From the NCBI RefSeq assembly GCF_000167355.1, contig NZ_AAEW02000003.1, positions 1-64,000 of the forward strand: 64,000 nt of DNA, given 5' to 3'. A program made the translations under genes and the position numbers. The DNA comes from Desulfuromonas acetoxidans DSM 684 (GTDB lineage: Bacteria > Desulfobacterota > Desulfuromonadia > Desulfuromonadales > Desulfuromonadaceae). Positions 52,081-60,565 of the stretch are shown here, one piece after another. Numbering within the stretch: the stretch's first letter is position 1; the number at the start of each line of letters is the position of its first letter. Under the pieces are notes generated by a model. That model was not told where the DNA came from and did no database searches. It was given only the letters and a program-made list of their open reading frames with translations.

Positions 52081-53067
52081 ATGGCAACATTCAACCAACG
52101 AAAAAGCGGTCGCTGGCAAGCGAAGATCAGACGAAACAATCAAGCCATCAGTAAAACATTTTCACGGCGTTCTGACGCTGAGGCTTGGGCAAGAAAAACA
52201 GAAGCAGAGATCGAGCGCGGTTTGTTCGTTCAGGACCTGGACGCCGCACAACGGATCACGATACGCGAGGCCGCCGATGCCCTGACTCTAGAGTACTTAC
52301 TACCTCGACTCAGTGATGGACACAGAGAAAAAAATCGCTTAGAAGCGCTCCTGGAACGTTCTGGATGGGAAAATAAGACACTAGCCCAGCTCCGAAGCAA
52401 AGACATCTACGACTACATGCGCAATCGAGAACAAGCAGGTGCCTCCGCAAACACTATACGTCTTGACTTAGCTCTCTTAAGCCGTCTTTACAAACACTCA
52501 ATCCAAAAATATGGCCTGGAGGGATTAGCGAACCCGGTTAAGGCCGTTGATCGGCCCTCAACGGCTTCGAGCGCACGAACAAGACGCCTTGAGGAAGGAG
52601 AGGAAGAAACGCTCTTGAAGTCTGCTCACGATGATTTCAAGCCCGCTATTGCCTTTGCATTGGAAACTGCCATGCGCCGCGAAGAAATTGCGACCCTTAC
52701 CTGGCAGAACATCAACCTCGAAAAGAGAACGGCCCACCTACCAAAAACTAAAAACGGATCAGCACGAACTGTCCCGCTTTCAACTGCCGCAATCGGGATA
52801 CTTAAAGCCCTTCCCCGCCAACTTGATGGCCAAGTTTTTGCGCTTACAAAAAAACGAATCACAGATCGAATGCGAACGACGGTAAAACGTGCAGGCTTAA
52901 AGGATTTGAGATTCCATGATTTACGACATGAAGCAACGTCACGCTTTTTCGAACGTGGGACCTTGGATATGATGGAAATCAGCAGAATAACAGGCCACAA
53001 GACCCTGTCAATGCTGTCCCGATATACGCACTTGCGAGCTGCAGATTTAGCCAAGAAACTGGGGTAA
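52081..53067 (+). CDS. int: Tyrosine recombinase (integrase)
   Basis: The 328-residue protein should integrate and excise the element at the tRNA-Leu site. It has an AP2-like N-terminal arm-binding part (WQAKIRRNNQAISKTFSRRSDAEAWA), a core-binding domain (about 60-155) and a catalytic domain with Arg199 (TAMRREEIATLTW), HDLRHEA (His279, Arg282), GHKTLS (His306) and nucleophile Tyr315. All catalytic residues are present. ATG at 52081 follows the direct-repeat-like GGGGACAAAACGGGGACACC, common before such integrases. It points away from the attachment site. Confidence 0.95.
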   Translation: MATFNQRKSGRWQAKIRRNNQAISKTFSRRSDAEAWARKTEAEIERGLFVQDLDAAQRITIREAADALTLEYLLPRLSDGHREKNRLEALLERSGWENKTLAQLRSKDIYDYMRNREQAGASANTIRLDLALLSRLYKHSIQKYGLEGLANPVKAVDRPSTASSARTRRLEEGEEETLLKSAHDDFKPAIAFALETAMRREEIATLTWQNINLEKRTAHLPKTKNGSARTVPLSTAAIGILKALPRQLDGQVFALTKKRITDRMRTTVKRAGLKDLRFHDLRHEATSRFFERGTLDMMEISRITGHKTLSMLSRYTHLRAADLAKKLG

Positions 53068-53137
53068 TGCAAACATAACACGACAAACAAAAACAGCCAC
53101 GAAACGAAGAAATCAATCCACACAGGACGCATACATA

Positions 53138-53701
53138 TTAGGAGATTTTTGAGACTATATAAATAATTACACCAACCAATACCCACAGAAACGATGCGTT
53201 CAAACCTAAACGCAATCGATGCATCTTTACGTCGCGGATGTAAATCAACTTCATGTGCTCAAAAGTCAATTCAGAAACAAGCCCATCCTCACAGTCGGGA
53301 TAATCTCCAGAAAAACTAACTACATCTTTTGACGCCTTCACCACACCACGATTCACAATTGCATCTAACAATCCAAACTCATAGAGGCCACCACCATAAA
53401 ACGAGCCATTATAACTTGATGAATTAACAATATGTCGTGATGGATTATCAATAGCCGATATAGACCGCACTAGAGTCAAAACAGCAAAAAGCCATAAAAA
53501 CAAAAAAGTTCCGCCAAAAATCAGCCCCCAACACAGACCAACAGACAGTGAAAAATGGCTCACATGGGCCCAAATCCTTCCCAAGGAAGAAATCGGCAAC
53601 AACATTGCTGCCAACAGTGCAGCAACCTTAAAATCAACCGCCCGTATTACAGCTTGAGTATCCCCAATGGCGGCAACAATAAAGTTTGTTTTACTATCCA
53701 T
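53138..53701 (-). CDS. Pycsar membrane effector (PycTM-like)
   Basis: The 187-residue protein has hydrophobic segments at about 24-42, 54-78 and 163-185. The N-terminal IRAVDFKVAALLAAM fits the A-D-x-K-x-x-x-L-L pattern of the PycTM/DUF5706 group. The C-terminal ELTFEHMKLIYIRDVKMHRL before the last helix also matches that group. Its start overlaps the end of the cyclase gene by 8 bases. By family knowledge such effectors bind the cyclic pyrimidine nucleotide and damage the membrane of the infected cell. The role is inferred from sequence pattern and from the cyclase neighbour. Confidence 0.75.
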   Translation of the reverse strand: MDSKTNFIVAAIGDTQAVIRAVDFKVAALLAAMLLPISSLGRIWAHVSHFSLSVGLCWGLIFGGTFLFLWLFAVLTLVRSISAIDNPSRHIVNSSSYNGSFYGGGLYEFGLLDAIVNRGVVKASKDVVSFSGDYPDCEDGLVSELTFEHMKLIYIRDVKMHRLRLGLNASFLWVLVGVIIYIVSKIS

Positions 53702-54419
53702 TATCCTTGACCCACTTATCCATAGTCTTATTGATTACGTTACCATGATAGCAATTACGGAATTCATTTTTCTCAAGAAGTCCTTTATTATGATTATTCA
53801 AATTCAAATAAAAGGCGTTCGACACCATAATTTCTTTATCTCCTGATGACTGATTCCCATAAGAACATAATTGCGCTGCCCGACCAACCAACTCACCAAG
53901 CCAAACAACTTCATTCACCCCTGTACCTTTATGTCCTGCCTTAATCAAAAATGACGATCCGTAATCTAAACCAACCCCTACACTAATTTCGCTATAATTC
54001 TTTTTCCTATATTTTATATTTAATATATCAACAAGAGATGACACCCTTGCAGCAACGCTAAAGAGATTATCTATATCTTTCTTCTTAGTAGTATTATATA
54101 TACCCCACACACAGTCCCCCTCAATGTAAACTTCACTCACCCCTGAATGATCCTTAAGTAAGGCAACAAGCTCAGAAATATAAGTTTTAAATATCTTTGC
54201 CAGCACAGGCCTTGTGTGTTTACCACTATTAAGTTCTTTCGAACCTCTCATATCTACAAACAACGCAGAACACTTAACATAATAACCATTATTAAATGTC
54301 AGCAACCCCCTTGAAGGGATCTCTTCCTTATCTTCATAAAGAGAGTCTGAGCTATTCAGTATTTCATCTATCCTTTCAATACTTCTTTGATAATCAAAAG
54401 AACGAAATCCTGCTTCCAT
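53694..54419 (-). CDS. Pycsar pyrimidine nucleotide cyclase (PycC-like)
   Basis: The 241-residue protein is a class III nucleotide cyclase. It has the first metal Asp56 in ALFVDMRGS, the second Asp102 in YIEGDCVWGIYNT, and the PycC-like blocks VGVGLDYGSSFLIKAGHKGTG and NEVVWLGELVGRAAQLC. The DMRGS, GDCVWG and VVWxGE motifs, no transmembrane or sensor domain, and a TM partner encoded with an 8-base overlap separate it from housekeeping adenylate cyclases. In Pycsar, phage infection triggers cCMP or cUMP production. Which base is made is not decided here. The gene is clearly AT-richer than the host. Confidence 0.85.
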   Translation of the reverse strand: MEAGFRSFDYQRSIERIDEILNSSDSLYEDKEEIPSRGLLTFNNGYYVKCSALFVDMRGSKELNSGKHTRPVLAKIFKTYISELVALLKDHSGVSEVYIEGDCVWGIYNTTKKKDIDNLFSVAARVSSLVDILNIKYRKKNYSEISVGVGLDYGSSFLIKAGHKGTGVNEVVWLGELVGRAAQLCSYGNQSSGDKEIMVSNAFYLNLNNHNKGLLEKNEFRNCYHGNVINKTMDKWVKDNG

Positions 54420-54458
54420 TAAAAATACTCCAAAATATTAAAAATAAAATCAAACAAT

Positions 54459-54818
54459 TCAGCCACCAATAAGAGTATTCAATTCTGTACTAGCCCTAAT
54501 TTTATTTAAAAATTCGCATTCATTCCCAGGCAGTAGAGAAATAAGCTCTTTATATTCCGTAAAATGCGTTTCATGAAAAGAAACAGCTCTCATCGCTGAT
54601 TGAAAAGCTTTCCTTCCTGCATAAAACTTCCCCTCAGCATGAAGACAACAACCAAGTGCAAAAAGATTTCTCAATGCGGCTTCAAGCTCATGATTTTGCA
54701 AACCATTAATTGCATCATCTAGCGCAATAAAACATTTAGCGACCACCCCTTCACCTCCCCTCAAAACAAACAATTCTTGCGTCGTACGATTTCGATTGCC
54801 GCCAACGACTTCAATCAC
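54459..54818 (-). CDS. Unknown small protein upstream of the Pycsar cyclase
   Basis: The 119-residue ORF (GTG start) is 39 bases upstream of the cyclase on the same strand, so likely cotranscribed. Apart from a short N-terminal stretch it looks wholly alpha-helical, with ALDDAINGLQNHELEAALRN, CCLHAEGKFYAGRKAFQSAM and a charged tail; the pattern recalls a single TPR-like or helical bundle module, but I do not recognise a family. No signal peptide or membrane segment. An accessory or regulatory role for Pycsar is only a guess. Confidence 0.6.
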   Translation of the reverse strand: MIEVVGGNRNRTTQELFVLRGGEGVVAKCFIALDDAINGLQNHELEAALRNLFALGCCLHAEGKFYAGRKAFQSAMRAVSFHETHFTEYKELISLLPGNECEFLNKIRASTELNTLIGG

Positions 54819-54835
54819 CTAAACTTTACAAAAGC

Positions 54836-54864
54836 AACATAATGCTACATTGCACAAAAGACAA
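54836..54864 (-). promoter_or_regulatory. Promoter for the Pycsar operon
   Basis: Minus-strand TTGTCT at 54864-54859, a 17-base spacer and TATGTT at 54841-54836. Transcription would start near 54830, about 12 bases before the GTG at 54818. It lies in the 100-base gap shared with the divergent SH3 gene. Confidence 0.35.
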
Positions 54865-54919
54865 AACTCAATCTTTTTAACAATAGCCACATGACCCCAC
54901 CTAAAGACATAGGCACGCA

Positions 54920-55993
54920 ATGATTAAGATCCCAAAAACATGTTCACTACAAAGCACCTTGAATGCTTTAGATGAAACCAGAGCAGCCCAAAGAGCAACC
55001 GATGCGATGGAGCTAACCAACTCCTATCGATTCATGATGGACGCACTAGCCCCCACCAGAAGCCTTCAAACAATAACCGACGCAATGGAGCTAACCAACT
55101 CCTATCGATCCATGCTGGACACACTAACACCCACTGGAAGCCTTCAAACAATAACCGACGCAATGGAGCTAACCAACTCCTATCGATCCATGCTGGACAC
55201 ACTAACACCCACTAGAAGCCTTCAAACAATAACCGACGCAATGGAGCTAACCAACTCCTATCGATCCACGCTGGACACACTAACACCCAAAGGAACCCTT
55301 CAAGCAATAACCGACGCAATAAGGGGCAACAATTATTATCAAGCCGCAACCAACTACCTCATTCAGGACATTGGCAAGTCAACGCTACACGACCTAAACG
55401 AAAGCATTACTTTAAAAAGTTCAATAGAAGGCATTCTAAAGAAAGACTATCTTGTTACCATAACGTCCTTCCTACAAGACAACAATTTACCATCATACGA
55501 AAACGTTTACCCTAGCTACACTAAACAAGAAATAGAAGATGTACTCAATGAAATATCGTCTTCTAAAAACATTGATTCACTAAACAACAAACTAAACAAT
55601 ACAAACACTAGAGCAGTAGCAATACTTCTTGCTTTATTAATACATTTCATAATCCCTCAAATAAATAATATATTTTATGATATAGCCAAAAACGTTTCAA
55701 ATGATATTAAATCAGAAAAGACAACTAAAAGGGATAAACTAAATGAAATAGATAGGGCAATATCTGCATCTGGAATAAGAACAGATACGCTAAGAATTGT
55801 AACTGTAAACAACTTAAGGTTAAGGGCATCTCCAAACAAAAATAGTTCAATAATAAACAAACTTCAGCTTGGACAACTTGTAATGGTAATCTCGAAAAAG
55901 AAAAACTGGATTGAGATTCAATATACTTGCAGTGATACTGAAATCTATCAGGGGTGGGTTTTTACGAGATACACGACACGATTAAAGAAATAA
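54920..55993 (+). CDS. Repeat protein with membrane segment and C-terminal SH3-like domain
   Basis: The 357-residue protein is of unknown function. Residues about 27-130 are four 26-residue repeats (consensus TDAMELTNSYRSMLDTLTPT then RSLQTI). Residues 140-230 are polar and helical. A hydrophobic segment follows (AVAILLALLIHFIIPQI, about 233-250), and the end (about 295-352) is a bacterial SH3-like domain (VNNLRLRASPNKNSSIINKL; GWVFTRYT). There is no signal peptide; the membrane segment implies membrane association. It is divergent from the Pycsar operon. The AT-rich composition matches the cargo, not the host. A hairpin at 55992-56014 (AACCTC/GAGGTT) follows. Confidence 0.75.
   Translation: MIKIPKTCSLQSTLNALDETRAAQRATDAMELTNSYRFMMDALAPTRSLQTITDAMELTNSYRSMLDTLTPTGSLQTITDAMELTNSYRSMLDTLTPTRSLQTITDAMELTNSYRSTLDTLTPKGTLQAITDAIRGNNYYQAATNYLIQDIGKSTLHDLNESITLKSSIEGILKKDYLVTITSFLQDNNLPSYENVYPSYTKQEIEDVLNEISSSKNIDSLNNKLNNTNTRAVAILLALLIHFIIPQINNIFYDIAKNVSNDIKSEKTTKRDKLNEIDRAISASGIRTDTLRIVTVNNLRLRASPNKNSSIINKLQLGQLVMVISKKKNWIEIQYTCSDTEIYQGWVFTRYTTRLKK
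54998..55309 (+). repeat. Four tandem 78-bp repeats inside the SH3 gene
   Basis: Units start at 54998, 55076, 55154 and 55232, each 78 bp with no gap, so the reading frame is kept. Units 2 and 3 differ at one base; units 1 and 4 are more diverged. A truncated fifth unit begins at 55310. Recent slippage or unequal crossing-over is likely. Confidence 0.95.
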
Positions 55994-56033
55994 CCTCGAA
56001 AATATTCAGAGGTTCACCCAAATAGGTTATCTT

Positions 56034-56849
56034 TTACTTTGCTGTTGATTTTCGTTTCAAGTTTTGAAGGTCAAAGTCAGGGAAAAAATTCAATCCAGTC
56101 AATGCTTCTATGTGCCGGACCGATACCAGATAGTCCTCGGGATCTCCATGAGCCTTCTGGTGGTGAGGCAGTAAATAAGCCTCCCATTGAGGAGCTCCAT
56201 TTTCATCTTTCCATGCCACGATCTGGAAAAACAGTGGTGCAACATGAACATTGTCACCAACAACATCATAAGATCCTGGGCCAAAAATGGTTCCAACGAA
56301 AACCCAAAGTTCTCCATGTTCATTTAACAGGTCTTCCCGAATTCTTGTTTCCAGTTCGTACCAAACTCCTCCTGAGCCGTTGAAAGCATTATGGTGCTGT
56401 GGGGTCAAGTTTGTCTGGTAATTGATCTGATAAACAGTTTCTTTGTCATCAGTATCCTCTTCAGCCAACTTGCCGTCACCGTCTCTGTCACCACCAGATA
56501 TGAAATATGGTGCCAAATGTCCGTGAGCGTAATTCCTTATCTCGTCCTGGAAGACTCCCGAATAATCATTATCACTGGGTTCTTCGGTTAGGTCAGGATC
56601 GTTTCTGTATGTTGCCCACTTTCCGGTTCTCTTGGGAACATCTCTGTAACCGGGAACGAGATGGTAAGCCAGCCAGCGAGGTGCTTTATGTACGGTGTCA
56701 TATTCGACCACGTAAGCATTTCTTTCCAGCACAGTCCCATTAGAGGGAAGCCCTCCTAAAACATGCTCCTCTGTCAGTGGTCCGGCTTGGGCGAATGTAG
56801 CGAAAGATAAAATGAATATGCTTAAAAAGAACATTGATGATTTTGACAT
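56034..56849 (-). CDS. Exported DNA/RNA non-specific endonuclease (EndoG/NUC family)
   Basis: The 271-residue protein has a signal peptide (MSKSSMFFLSIFILSFATFAQA) and a beta-beta-alpha metal nuclease domain. The DRGH motif is reduced to YAHGHLAP, keeping the general-base His. The metal-binding Asn is seen in NLTPQHHNAFNGSGGVWYELE. The chosen ATG follows GGAAGGG; a start at 56870 has less support. It should act in the periplasm or outside the cell. In a transfer element it could degrade incoming DNA or help exchange; this is a guess. It is convergent with the SH3 gene. Confidence 0.85.
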   Translation of the reverse strand: MSKSSMFFLSIFILSFATFAQAGPLTEEHVLGGLPSNGTVLERNAYVVEYDTVHKAPRWLAYHLVPGYRDVPKRTGKWATYRNDPDLTEEPSDNDYSGVFQDEIRNYAHGHLAPYFISGGDRDGDGKLAEEDTDDKETVYQINYQTNLTPQHHNAFNGSGGVWYELETRIREDLLNEHGELWVFVGTIFGPGSYDVVGDNVHVAPLFFQIVAWKDENGAPQWEAYLLPHHQKAHGDPEDYLVSVRHIEALTGLNFFPDFDLQNLKRKSTAK

Positions 56850-57057
56850 GGCACCCTTCCTACGTGGCATAAGTCACCACTCGACCCTAGTGTTTTTTCG
56901 GGCTTAGATGGATCGTTGCTGGCCTGATCCAAGAAGTTACTCTAGAGCCGAGAATATGGCGTCCTGCCTCTCTTATTGCCCCTCACAATACAAAACTAGC
57001 GGCGGAGGGCATAACAGGACACGCAGACAATCGAATCTCACTTGGTTGATTAAAATC

Positions 57058-57873
57058 TCAAATTCCGAATAAACTTTTCGCTCCTGAAACCATACGTACA
57101 AATGGCTTCATGATTGGATTTTCTTTCGGCGGCGGGGGCAGTTCTTTTTTAATCCATACTTTCGGGGCTCTTTCAGAATCTAGCTTAACAGTGTAACCTA
57201 CATTGGAGGTAATATTCACCCAAGCGACCGTTTCTACTTTTATGTATTTCCCGTTCTTCTTGATCGCTCCCTCAGCTGTAATACGGTACAGGCCAAAAGG
57301 AATCTTTTTTTCAGGAATTACGGTCGTAAAATATGAGTCCCAGTTTTTACTTACAAGGGTAATACCAACAACCTTGTCAGGTTCCCCCATATACGTGATC
57401 GTTCCTTTTGTTTTCGTTTTGTTTTGAGGAATGAGCATACGATCATACAATTCGATCGTTAAAGGAACGTCCAGATAAACCTTTTTCCCGTACTTGTCAC
57501 TTAATACGTCTGGGATATCGATGTTATAGTTTGGCCGAGCAACAGCCACCAAAGGGTAATTTCGGTACTTTTCCAGAAAGCTATCTAATTCCTGAGGCAA
57601 AGCCCTTTCTTGAGCCAGTTTTTTTACGGCTGCGACCTCTTTTGCGTATTTCTCACGTTTTGGGGCCATGCTGTCTTCATAAGAAGAGTAGATAAACCCC
57701 ATGTAGGCAAAAGCTATTAACAGCAAAAAGCTTCGGCCTTTCCAAGTACGCAATAATGCCATCCCTAAAAAGACCGTGATTTTTATAATTCCAGCTCCAG
57801 CAATAACACCAGCAGCAGTTAGACCGGCCCCCGTAACTCCTGCACCACTTGGGAGGTTATCTTTACTAGACAT
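57058..57873 (-). CDS. Unknown membrane-anchored protein in transfer region
   Basis: The 271-residue protein has a Gly/Ala-rich N-terminus, two hydrophobic segments (about 17-38 and 48-62) and a large extracytoplasmic region (about 70-271) rich in beta pattern, ending in a Pro-rich stretch and a short tail. The start at 57873 has AAAGGATA upstream; the frame extends to 57945 without support. I do not recognise a family. It is downstream of the DotA-like gene on the same strand, so a transfer apparatus part is plausible. About 190 bases with no feature separate it from the nuclease gene. Confidence 0.6.
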   Translation of the reverse strand: MSSKDNLPSGAGVTGAGLTAAGVIAGAGIIKITVFLGMALLRTWKGRSFLLLIAFAYMGFIYSSYEDSMAPKREKYAKEVAAVKKLAQERALPQELDSFLEKYRNYPLVAVARPNYNIDIPDVLSDKYGKKVYLDVPLTIELYDRMLIPQNKTKTKGTITYMGEPDKVVGITLVSKNWDSYFTTVIPEKKIPFGLYRITAEGAIKKNGKYIKVETVAWVNITSNVGYTVKLDSERAPKVWIKKELPPPPKENPIMKPFVRMVSGAKSLFGI

Positions 57874-58081
57874 GCGATATCCTTTCAAAAAATACTGCCC
57901 ACGCTCTATAACAATAACGAGCGGGAGCGTATAACATGGGAACAATAGAATTCAATGACTTTAATATTAAAGGCCTTAAGCTCTTTCTTAATCCAGATGA
58001 CAACAGATGGCATCAAAATGTGGACATGGAGCGAACTGTCAATATTTTATGGAAAGGTGATGTTGGCCTTTTCAGATACCA

Positions 58082-60358
58082 TTATTCATTCCTTTTTTTG
58101 ACCATACCGCCAGCTTGCCCAGCTGCGGTACCAGCGGCTTTATTTGCTGCACTTGTTGATCCTGGAGCTGAAACACCTTGGTGCATGGCCCCGGCGAAAA
58201 TCATCCCGCCTTTATCGACACTTGCTTGCTCTCCCAAACTGGCCGCCCCTTGTCCGATCCACCGGATTACATTGTCGGGCAACCAGGTTATCAAGCTAAA
58301 CAGTTTCTGCAGTGCCAACACCATCACGACGGTAAAAATCACGGTGGTTGCAGTGTAAGTGATTGCCCCTGACAGTTGGCCAGCAGCAAGCCCTGCGGTA
58401 TAGATCTGGAACCCTTCGGCGAGGTATTTGCCGATACCGTTTAACATGACAATTGAAAATACAAAGCCAATCATTAACAGCGGTGGCCGCAGCAGGACAC
58501 TGAAAAAAAGGAGATAGCCTTGCTTGGCGCGTTCCCCCGCTAATCCATCACCTTCAGGTAGTGCATGTGCCGCGGCCCAGAGTGGAGCTGCAACCATGGC
58601 CTCCGCAAACTGGATCAACACGCCAATCACCGCCATAGTGAAGAAAATATATGGGATAATCGGCAGGTAGTAAGCCCAGGTCAAGCCGACGATCAGCAGA
58701 GGCAAAGCCAACAAACTGGCAACTGACAATGCAGCCTTCAGAAACGGGCTAATAGCTTTAGCCATCAACCCAAAACCGGGAATCTTTCCGGCAAAACCAG
58801 CAACAGCGCCTGCAGCTTTGCCGATAACGCTATTGTCTATCGACTCTTTAAAGTTCTCGTAGGTCACTTTAGCGACATACAGACCCACGATGCCATTGAT
58901 AATTTGATGCCCTTTGCTTTGCAGGTACAAAAGAGGCTCCTGCCCCTCTGAGAGGGCCTCTATTGGGTCAAACAACACTGAGAGGCCCATACTATTGGAC
59001 GGACCAAGCAAGCCGCTTAAATAGCCCCAGAAGCCCGAAGACTGGGCGGTATTGAATGCAACCTCTGCCAGTTCGGTGGCATCCGTCCTGGTCGCCATAA
59101 TCGTGGCGATTTGCTGGGATGCCATGGTGTAGGTTTCCTGATCCTCATCAGTTTTGACTAGCCGATCAATATCAATTGGTGACTCAATAACAGGGCCTTG
59201 ATTTATTCGCTCGTTGGCCTTTTGGTTCAGGCGCAAGCTGCTCCAGTAGTACCAACCAGACGAGGCCCAGCCCAGCTCTTTAGCGGCTTCGGCATAATCG
59301 GCCACCTCCTTGGCGAAACTGTCTTGGTCCTTTTCCATAGCTGCCGGGATTGCATCCCTCGTACGTAAAATATAGTTATTTAGAGCCAACTCGTATGACC
59401 TGCGCACCTCACTTGCAGATAGAGCCGTACTACTGGTGATCGACTCAACAATCTCCGTTGATGCCTCTTGTAGATCAGCTACCAGCATTGAGACAGCTTC
59501 AAGACGAGCCTGACACACTTCTGAGTCCTGGCCGGTCGGGCAGTCTATCAAGACAGTGCCAAGCACTTGACTGTCGGTTGATTCCTGATTGTTTATCGTC
59601 TGTTTATCATCTGTAAACTTGGCCCACAGATCAGATAGAAAACCGGTTTTCTGGGTTATTGTAACGAATTGCAGGCGGTGGTTCGCGGGGCGGGTTCCGT
59701 CTTCGTCTGGCTCACTTTCAATTGTATCAACGGTCATGACTGCAGGTGGGATCTGAGCGTTTTCCTGTGTATAGTCAAAAGCCCTTTCCTGTTGCAGCAC
59801 CATGGCTGATAGAAGGTGTTGTCCAAGCTCTTCCGTGTGCTGCAAGCTGGTGTCGGTGTAGTACAAAACACCGCCGCTGTTTTGCAGCTGGTCCATGGTG
59901 GCTGAGTGTATCCACGACGCGCCACCAAATGACATGTAGGTTAGACTCAAAACCATTAATTGCATCAGGCAAAGCCCCTTAACTGCAGGAATTGGGGCGA
60001 GGCTAACGAAGGCAAAACATGAACGTATGGATGTCCAAAAAGAATTGTATTTACGGCCCATTGTCTCGCCTGTCTGGCTCGATCCAACCAGGCCTGTGCC
60101 AATGGTGTAAAGCAAAATGACAACGACACAACTGAAAAGAACCAAGTTGAATGCTTTAAGAGCGGCATACAGAACTTCTGAACCGCCAGCTGTCCCTGCT
60201 GGGACATTCAAGAGGTTATGCCAGCCTTCACCGAACCACCGACTAACCAGATGAACTGCAATATCCTGGTCTGGGGGAGTTAACACAATATCCGGCTGCT
60301 GAATGATTGTCTGCGCCGTCGACTCGGCTTGTGTACCAAGAGTTTGTACATCAGGCAT
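58082..60358 (-). CDS. DotA/TraY-family conjugal transfer membrane protein
   Basis: The 758-residue protein matches the DotA/TraY type of type IVB (IncI-like) transfer systems. It has an N-terminal membrane segment (NLVLFSCVVVILLYTIGTGLV), the family block YNSFWTSIRSCFAFVSLAPIP, a large periplasmic insert (about 150-460), and a cluster of C-terminal membrane segments (about 540-700) with PLLIVGLTWAYYLPIIPYIFF and a hydrophilic tail. By family it would be a large inner-membrane channel part. It overlaps the small gene upstream by 8 bases. Confidence 0.85.
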   Translation of the reverse strand: MPDVQTLGTQAESTAQTIIQQPDIVLTPPDQDIAVHLVSRWFGEGWHNLLNVPAGTAGGSEVLYAALKAFNLVLFSCVVVILLYTIGTGLVGSSQTGETMGRKYNSFWTSIRSCFAFVSLAPIPAVKGLCLMQLMVLSLTYMSFGGASWIHSATMDQLQNSGGVLYYTDTSLQHTEELGQHLLSAMVLQQERAFDYTQENAQIPPAVMTVDTIESEPDEDGTRPANHRLQFVTITQKTGFLSDLWAKFTDDKQTINNQESTDSQVLGTVLIDCPTGQDSEVCQARLEAVSMLVADLQEASTEIVESITSSTALSASEVRRSYELALNNYILRTRDAIPAAMEKDQDSFAKEVADYAEAAKELGWASSGWYYWSSLRLNQKANERINQGPVIESPIDIDRLVKTDEDQETYTMASQQIATIMATRTDATELAEVAFNTAQSSGFWGYLSGLLGPSNSMGLSVLFDPIEALSEGQEPLLYLQSKGHQIINGIVGLYVAKVTYENFKESIDNSVIGKAAGAVAGFAGKIPGFGLMAKAISPFLKAALSVASLLALPLLIVGLTWAYYLPIIPYIFFTMAVIGVLIQFAEAMVAAPLWAAAHALPEGDGLAGERAKQGYLLFFSVLLRPPLLMIGFVFSIVMLNGIGKYLAEGFQIYTAGLAAGQLSGAITYTATTVIFTVVMVLALQKLFSLITWLPDNVIRWIGQGAASLGEQASVDKGGMIFAGAMHQGVSAPGSTSAANKAAGTAAGQAGGMVKKRNE

Positions 60359-60551
60359 CTGACAACCTCACTTTCAGCTTCTCAAACATAAACCGTCCAT
60401 CCCGTAGGCCCTGCAGATAGTGATTTAAAGGGTGATCTGGGTTTGGTGCTGACTCAATCAACTGATCGAGGATAGACAGCGAGACAAAAGGGCCTGCTGC
60501 GTCTACCTGGTTAATCCAGTTTTCAGTTTTTATGATTATTTCAGGAATCAT
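60351..60551 (-). CDS. Unknown small protein upstream of the DotA-like gene
   Basis: The 66-residue protein starts MIPEIIIKTENWINQVDAAG. It is short, charged and probably helical. It overlaps the DotA-like gene by 8 bases and follows the 60566-60979 gene by 14 bases, so it is cotranscribed. No family recognised. Confidence 0.5.
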   Translation of the reverse strand: MIPEIIIKTENWINQVDAAGPFVSLSILDQLIESAPNPDHPLNHYLQGLRDGRFMFEKLKVRLSDA

Positions 60552-60565
60552 TTTGGTACCTCCAC

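Noticed and set aside
53694-54419. CBASS nucleotidyltransferase
   Set aside because: No polymerase-beta-like G-S motif or CD-NTase pattern is seen; the metal Asp layout is that of a class III cyclase.
54998-55309. CRISPR-like array
   Set aside because: The repeats are 78 bp with no spacers, keep the reading frame and lie within a coding gene.
57936-58358. Plus-strand ORF of 140 codons opposite the end of the DotA-like gene
   Set aside because: Its last two thirds are antisense to the DotA-like gene. The first 50 codons look protein-like and have a GGGAG site, but no domain is recognised; left out unless homologues are found.
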